Part shown: piece by piece, positions 61,701-64,000 of the stretch
Numbering within the stretch: the stretch's first letter is position 1
How the letters are laid out: every line of letters begins with the position of its first letter
From: Pararge aegeria
Lineage: Eukaryota > Arthropoda > Insecta > Lepidoptera > Nymphalidae
Direction of reading: 5' to 3'
Assembly (NCBI RefSeq): GCF_905163445.1
Contig: NC_053190.1
Location: 498,501 to 562,500, forward strand
Length of the DNA stretch: 64,000 bases
Notes under the pieces: model-generated
What the model was told of the DNA's origin: nothing
Database searches by the model: none
What the model saw: only the letters and a program-made list of their open reading frames with translations
Translations under genes and position numbers: made by a program

Positions 61701-62429
61701 GAAAAAATTGGTTGTCTGTAAAGTCTGCTTACTGACGATAGTTGAACGTGACAACGTGGTAAGAAAATACTGATGGAATGGTTGCATTTTTCAAAAGAAA
61801 ATTTTAATTTTATTTGTTTGATAGATATCATCGTTGCTATAAACAATTGACACCACATTCACTTTTCACTGCACTTCATCCTTGCCGAAAACATGTAAAT
61901 GAATAATTGTATAGAAGCTGTCCACGCGGACGCATCGCTCACTCAAGTAGGAGAGAGACAGATGTCGAACGCGGAGGCCGGCTGTGCCTCTTTGTCGCTC
62001 GTCCCGCGCTCTCGCTTGCACTTCGAGCCTCGAATGGAACGCCTCAGAACGAGGTAACGCCGCATACGTCATGATTTTTCGTGCGTGCAGCCGGCTCCAT
62101 CGAGTTATAAGCCGTTGTCACGTCAAAAAAAAAGAAGAGAAACTAGTAGGACACATGCGATATAGCACGCGGAGCAGTGGCTCGCAAAATGAAGAAAGTA
62201 TCAAGTGAGTATTCACAGAGCGCACCGTGGTCGGCGTCGACGGGGAAGCGCAGCAGGCAGTCGGGCGCGTGCGGCGCGGCGCGCTGCAGCAGGCGGCGCA
62301 GCGCGCGCAGCAGCGGCGCCAGCGGCGGGCGCGGCGCCGCGAACAGCCGCAGCAGCGCCCACAGCTCGGCCGCGCGCACGCTGCGCGCCGCCGCCGCCGC
62401 CACCAGCTCCAGCACGCTGCGCTGCAGCT
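35422..62429 (-). CDS. LYST: LYST/mauve-type BEACH-WD40 protein, C-terminal ~2,247 aa (39 exons, 5' end outside window)
   Basis: Exons, 5' to 3' on minus: 62226-62429, 60947-61039, 60261-60392, 58340-58492, 57650-57798, 57110-57164, 56473-56651, 55951-56025, 55492-55609, 54841-55007, 54360-54533, 53495-53647, 52262-52450, 51586-51729, 50524-50655, 49651-49808, 49239-49282, 48655-48818, 48204-48308, 47548-47700, 46646-46735, 45978-46118, 45347-45520, 45037-45235, 44226-44605, 43741-44164, 43500-43643, 42540-42741, 41947-42171, 41081-41342, 39593-39740, 38854-38994, 38439-38653, 38219-38371, 37542-37722, 36971-37334, 36542-36792, 35902-36079, 35422-35554. All 38 junctions are GT-AG and in frame. 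Order of domains: helical repeats, ConA-like domain, helical repeats, PH-like, BEACH, WD40. LYST (Chediak-Higashi protein; Drosophila mauve) acts on size and fusion of lysosome-related organelles. Exon 1 here begins inside a codon, so upstream exons lie beyond 64000. Human LYST is about 3,800 aa. Confidence 0.93.
35745..35850 (-). repeat. Interspersed repeat, family R4 (reverse copy)
   Basis: AAAAGAGCAACTGCTGAGC and GCCGGCTTCTTCTCGGTAG are the reverse complement of blocks in 30590-30965. In the last LYST-like intron. Confidence 0.65.
39830..41036 (+). mobile_element. Non-LTR retrotransposon 3' end with reverse-transcriptase C-terminus
   Basis: Plus-strand frame with VKNLGIYLDQTLSWTHHVKE and LNKLERLQNTSIRFIFGLRK, continuing after an insertion with RLKWLPIRLRRN and ILFHPSTPVYLKEKF. 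These match the C-terminal part of CR1/jockey-like lepidopteran LINE polymerases. The catalytic core is missing (5'-truncated). The 3' UTR has GATCGCTATTTAGCGATAAG and ends ACAATAAAAGTG followed by ATTC repeats. It lies antisense in a LYST-like intron. Not functional. Confidence 0.8.
40187..40363 (+). mobile_element. AT-rich insertion splitting the LINE frame
   Basis: About 177 bp of AT-rich sequence, with ATGAC on both sides (end of ...AAATATGAC before, ...AAATGAC after), separates two parts of the LINE coding frame, which would otherwise read on in phase. Contains an internal A11 run. Most likely a later insertion with a short target duplication; its family is unknown. Confidence 0.6.
41947..43643 (-). 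other. PH-like domain of the LYST-like protein
   Basis: Exons 43500-43643, 42540-42741 and 41947-42171. The first carries GYPQAWQLDSTEGPARVRVR (human [20 protein letters not shown]), the second ends TSGELLLTDR (human TAGELLLGKC), and the third has RWCLQERAVELFLCCGRTLM (human NAVEIFLTNGRTLLLAF). These are the hallmarks of the PH-BEACH linker domain. The stretch between is shorter than in human and contains little recognisable sequence. Confidence 0.8.
43375..43425 (+). repeat. Interspersed repeat, family R4 remnant
   Basis: AAGTTAAGTCTGTCTGTTTG followed by TAGTGACT matches part of the R4 family. Confidence 0.45.
48930..49075 (+). repeat. tRNA-related SINE remnant, family R5
   Basis: AAGCAAGTAATATTCAAATG, AACGCGCGTAACTTAGAGGT, GTTTCGAACTCGGCCCCC and CTAACTACTACGCTATCAGC. 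The GTTTCGAACTCGG block resembles a reverse B box. Related copies at 54650-54790 and 60740-60865. Confidence 0.6.
50960..51070 (+). repeat. Retroelement 3' tail fragment
   Basis: GGCCTACATGAATAAAGAAA followed by TTTTGTATTTGAATTT, similar in style to the tail at about 22935. In a LYST-like intron. Confidence 0.45.
52901..53170 (+). mobile_element. tRNA-headed SINE (Metulj-like), nearly full length
   Basis: The head has an A-box-like TGGCGCAGTTTA and a perfect B box GGTTCGATTCC (52955-52965). The body contains GTCTGGGTGTTTATATGTAT, ACAAGCTACGCTTACTTTGG and GGGCTAGATGGCGGTGTGTG. It ends in repeated TTTA units. I recall this element as abundant in nymphalid butterflies. Lies antisense in a LYST-like intron, between exons 53495-53647 and 52262-52450. 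Confidence 0.8.
54650..54790 (+). repeat. SINE remnant, family R5
   Basis: CACACGCCTTTGAGAACATT, GAACTCTGAGGCATGCAG and AAGTGATATTTAATTGCTTA resemble the other R5 copies at 48930 and 60740. Confidence 0.6.
55085..55300 (+). repeat. Interspersed repeat fragment
   Basis: CACCTAATGGTAATTGATGA, TGCCTATCCACTCTTGATTT and GAAGTGCATTCCAGATCTTT resemble a repeat I recall from other Lepidoptera. In a LYST-like intron. Confidence 0.45.
58735..59470 (+). mobile_element. Decayed LINE reverse-transcriptase remnant
   Basis: Broken plus-strand reading with FKIHKCGDPPI, then STKYLGIILDQKLSWYPQIE, then a C-terminal-like LTYDETESLFL near 59455. This is the C-terminal end of a second non-LTR polymerase, of a different family from 39830-41036. 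It is split by the R4 copy at 58985-59095. Not functional. Confidence 0.65.
58985..59095 (+). repeat. Interspersed repeat, family R4
   Basis: ATTCATTTAATTCAAGTAGG, CTTTTGAAACGTCAAGTCTG and GTAGTGATTCTACCACC. Lies inside the decayed LINE. Confidence 0.65.
59499..59527. repeat. (CA)n microsatellite
   Basis: A mostly perfect run of CA/AC dinucleotides just after the decayed LINE. Confidence 0.85.
60740..60865 (+). repeat. SINE remnant, family R5
   Basis: GTGATATTTAATTGCTATAA and GTGCCGGGATTCAAACTCGG resemble 48930-49075. The GGGATTCAAACTCGG block is a reverse B-box-like sequence. Confidence 0.55.
61591..61633 (+). repeat. Direct repeat R6, copy 1
   Basis: GAAACTAGTAGGACACATGC, then GACATAACACGCG after an A-rich run. 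A nearly identical copy is at 62125-62171. Confidence 0.75.
62125..62171 (+). repeat. Direct repeat R6, copy 2
   Basis: A-run followed by GAAACTAGTAGGACACATGC, then GATATAGCACGCG; two mismatches over about 33 bp with 61591-61633. It lies just outside the first LYST-like exon in the window. Confidence 0.75.
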
Positions 62430-62604
62430 CTGCCGGCACGCGCGCGTTAGGAAATAGGGAATTATAGCACTTTATCTATGATAAACCCGATGATTGTATT
62501 AAATATATCAACAAATCATAGTTTGTATACTCATTGATAGTGTATTGAAAATAGAATAATGGCCTTTAGTAGACTGTCAAAGAAAAATATAGGACCTATG
62601 GCGG

Positions 62605-62935
62605 GAGACGCGAGTTTGACAAGATAGATTGGCGGGAAAGAAAAGTTAGCACGGATTTAAAAATGAATTAATAAAAAAAAAAGAGATTAAGTAAAGTATT
62701 GTGGATAGAACGTTACAACTTGGGTTGAGATGATTTATAATGGAAACGATACACTTAACGAAATATTGTTGTGGCGAAACAAGTCGTATGTACTGGTGAT
62801 GGAGTTGTTAAAAGTTGTTGGTACTATGGTTGTACCTGATGTTGCATCAGATAAGTATCAATGATCAATTATAAGTATTAATTATTCATCCTTTGGTTTA
62901 TTTAGGTATCATATATGGAGCCCTAGCATAACTTT
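62605..62935 (+). repeat. Interspersed repeat, family R3 copy 2
   Basis: Inverted relative to 24728-25045 and similar over the whole length, including GGCGGGAAAGAAAAGTTAG, AGATTAAGTAAAGTATTGTG, GATAGAACGTTACAACTT and a closing TATCATATATGGAGCCC. Confidence 0.8.
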
Positions 62936-63129
62936 ATACCGACAGTTTATGTAGCAGAGGTTGCTCTATACAAACAACTTGTTCCAAAAGTCCTGATGTT
63001 ATAAGTGATAATAGTAGTTATGTTTGACCTGTCTTAAAATATGTCTTGTATCAAAGGGCCTAGCGTTATTACATATGACGTTGTAATGATGATGTTGTAA
63101 TTGTGTTTATAAGTTGTTTTAATTGATTG

Positions 63130-63225
63130 AATAAAAGAGCAACGGTAGAGTTTCTTGCCAGTGGTCTTCTCTGCCGAAGACAGCATTCCGAACTGGTAGT
63201 AGAGTCATTTGAAGGTAACAAGTAA
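63130..63225 (-). repeat. Interspersed repeat, family R4 (reverse copy)
   Basis: AAAAGAGCAACGGTAGAGTT, then CATTCCGAACTGGTAGTAGA, is a diverged reverse complement of the R4 family. Confidence 0.5.
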
Positions 63226-63713
63226 TATGAATTATAGAGAAGCTTAATATACAGTATTAGAGTCAGACCTGTGGTTTTATTTCACTCGTTGGGAAGTCAG
63301 GTTTATAGAGTACAGACCCACAACACTGTTCTAAAGCAGGTTGGTGGGCTCTAACGATGTCTTTTATAAAATGAGAATAAATAATTACTGCTAAGAAACT
63401 AGGTATTTTACAGTTGCTTCAATAATACTGTTAATTAATGAAAGATCTAAGTGCCATCCTGAATATTGTGGGTATTATAGTTAATATCGGAATACCTGGT
63501 CCACTCATTTCTATGTTTTTTAGCACGCGCGTTAGGACTCCGAATATATTGACACTCTAAACTATTTGGAGCGACCTTTAAATATTAAAGTTTCGACTTG
63601 AGATTTTCAGGATTTTTTACCTGCCTTTTAATGATATAAAATTTTTATTAGTGTTTTTACCTACACTTGGAGGAATTATCAATTTTATAAATTTAAAGTG
63701 CATATAAATATTT

Positions 63714-63792
63714 TCGGAACCGACAGGATTTGAACCTGCGACTCTCTGGCGACCGCGGCCTGAGCGCTTTCCCCGATTAAGCTACGGCTCTC
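63714..63792 (-). mobile_element. tRNA-derived SINE head
   Basis: On the minus strand: GAGCCG acceptor half, A box TAGCTTAATCGG (63773-63784), B box GGTTCAAATCC (63726-63736), then CGGTTC pairing with GAGCCG. The D stem (GCTT/AAGC) and T stem form, but the anticodon arm does not, so I read it as a SINE head rather than a working tRNA gene. Confidence 0.55.
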
Positions 63793-64000
63793 AATCTGTA
63801 TGATGAAAGCATATTCGTGCGGTCTTTATTTTGGTTCGGTGTGCTTGGAAAAAGTACTTAGAGACAACTTCAATTTCTATTCTTATATCGTAAAATTAAA
63901 AATCATTCGCAAAGGAAGGTGAGTACCAATTTTACAAATATCCGAAAAAAAGGTGATATAAAAGTTAAGGTGATATTCTTGGCTAAGCGGCTTTGTGCGG

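Larger units (their letters stand above)
62430..64000 (-). other. LYST-like intron, right end of window
   Basis: No upstream LYST exon was found before the window ends. The interval holds an R3 repeat copy (62605-62935), a reverse R4 copy (63130-63225) and a tRNA-derived SINE (63714-63792). Confidence 0.5.

Overview
This window is nuclear DNA of an insect, most likely a butterfly or moth (Lepidoptera), possibly a nymphalid. Short, GC-rich, spliced exons sit in AT-rich introns. The introns carry repeats typical of Lepidoptera: a tRNA-headed SINE ending in (TTTA)n, Helitron fragments starting TC and ending CTAG, decayed non-LTR retrotransposons, and older SINE remnants. The taxon is inferred from protein resemblance and repeat types recalled from memory; no search was run. 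Nothing prokaryotic (operon, CRISPR array, IS element) is present.

Five genes are complete or nearly so at the exon level, and two run off the window. From left to right: (1) the first coding exon of a WDR26-like gene, minus strand, at 1163-1305, continuing off the left edge; (2) out at first (oaf), plus, 2500-5659, six exons, 271 aa; (3) mitochondrial ribosomal protein S21, minus, 6862-7312, two exons, 96 aa; (4) an EF-hand/WD40 protein of the WDR49/WDY family, plus, 8022-16410, eighteen exons, about 1,050 aa; (5) SART1/Snu66 of the U4/U6.U5 tri-snRNP, plus, 17756-31873, sixteen exons, 758 aa; (6) the 3' part of a LYST/mauve-type BEACH protein, minus, 35422-62429, thirty-nine exons encoding about 2,247 C-terminal residues, continuing off the right edge.

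The exon models were built by hand from splice signals, reading-frame continuity and similarity to family members. All junctions in SART1 and LYST keep frame, as do those in oaf if its first intron is GC-AG. In the WDR49/WDY gene one junction is not settled (exon 2 donor) and one uses a GC donor. The genes show no shared pathway: they cover spliceosome assembly, mitochondrial translation, lysosome-related membrane traffic, a secreted protein, ubiquitin-ligase-associated WDR26, and a probable sperm/cilium WD protein. Their adjacency is ordinary eukaryotic gene order. mRpS21 and the WDY-like gene are divergent over about 0.7 kb; SART1 and LYST converge over about 3.5 kb.

No undescribed system is evident. 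The most useful leads are candidate non-canonical splice sites, an autonomous-looking WDY-family gene whose fly relative is Y-linked, several dispersed repeat families with multiple copies in the window, a LINE split by a later insertion, and a perfect 24-bp hairpin in an oaf intron.
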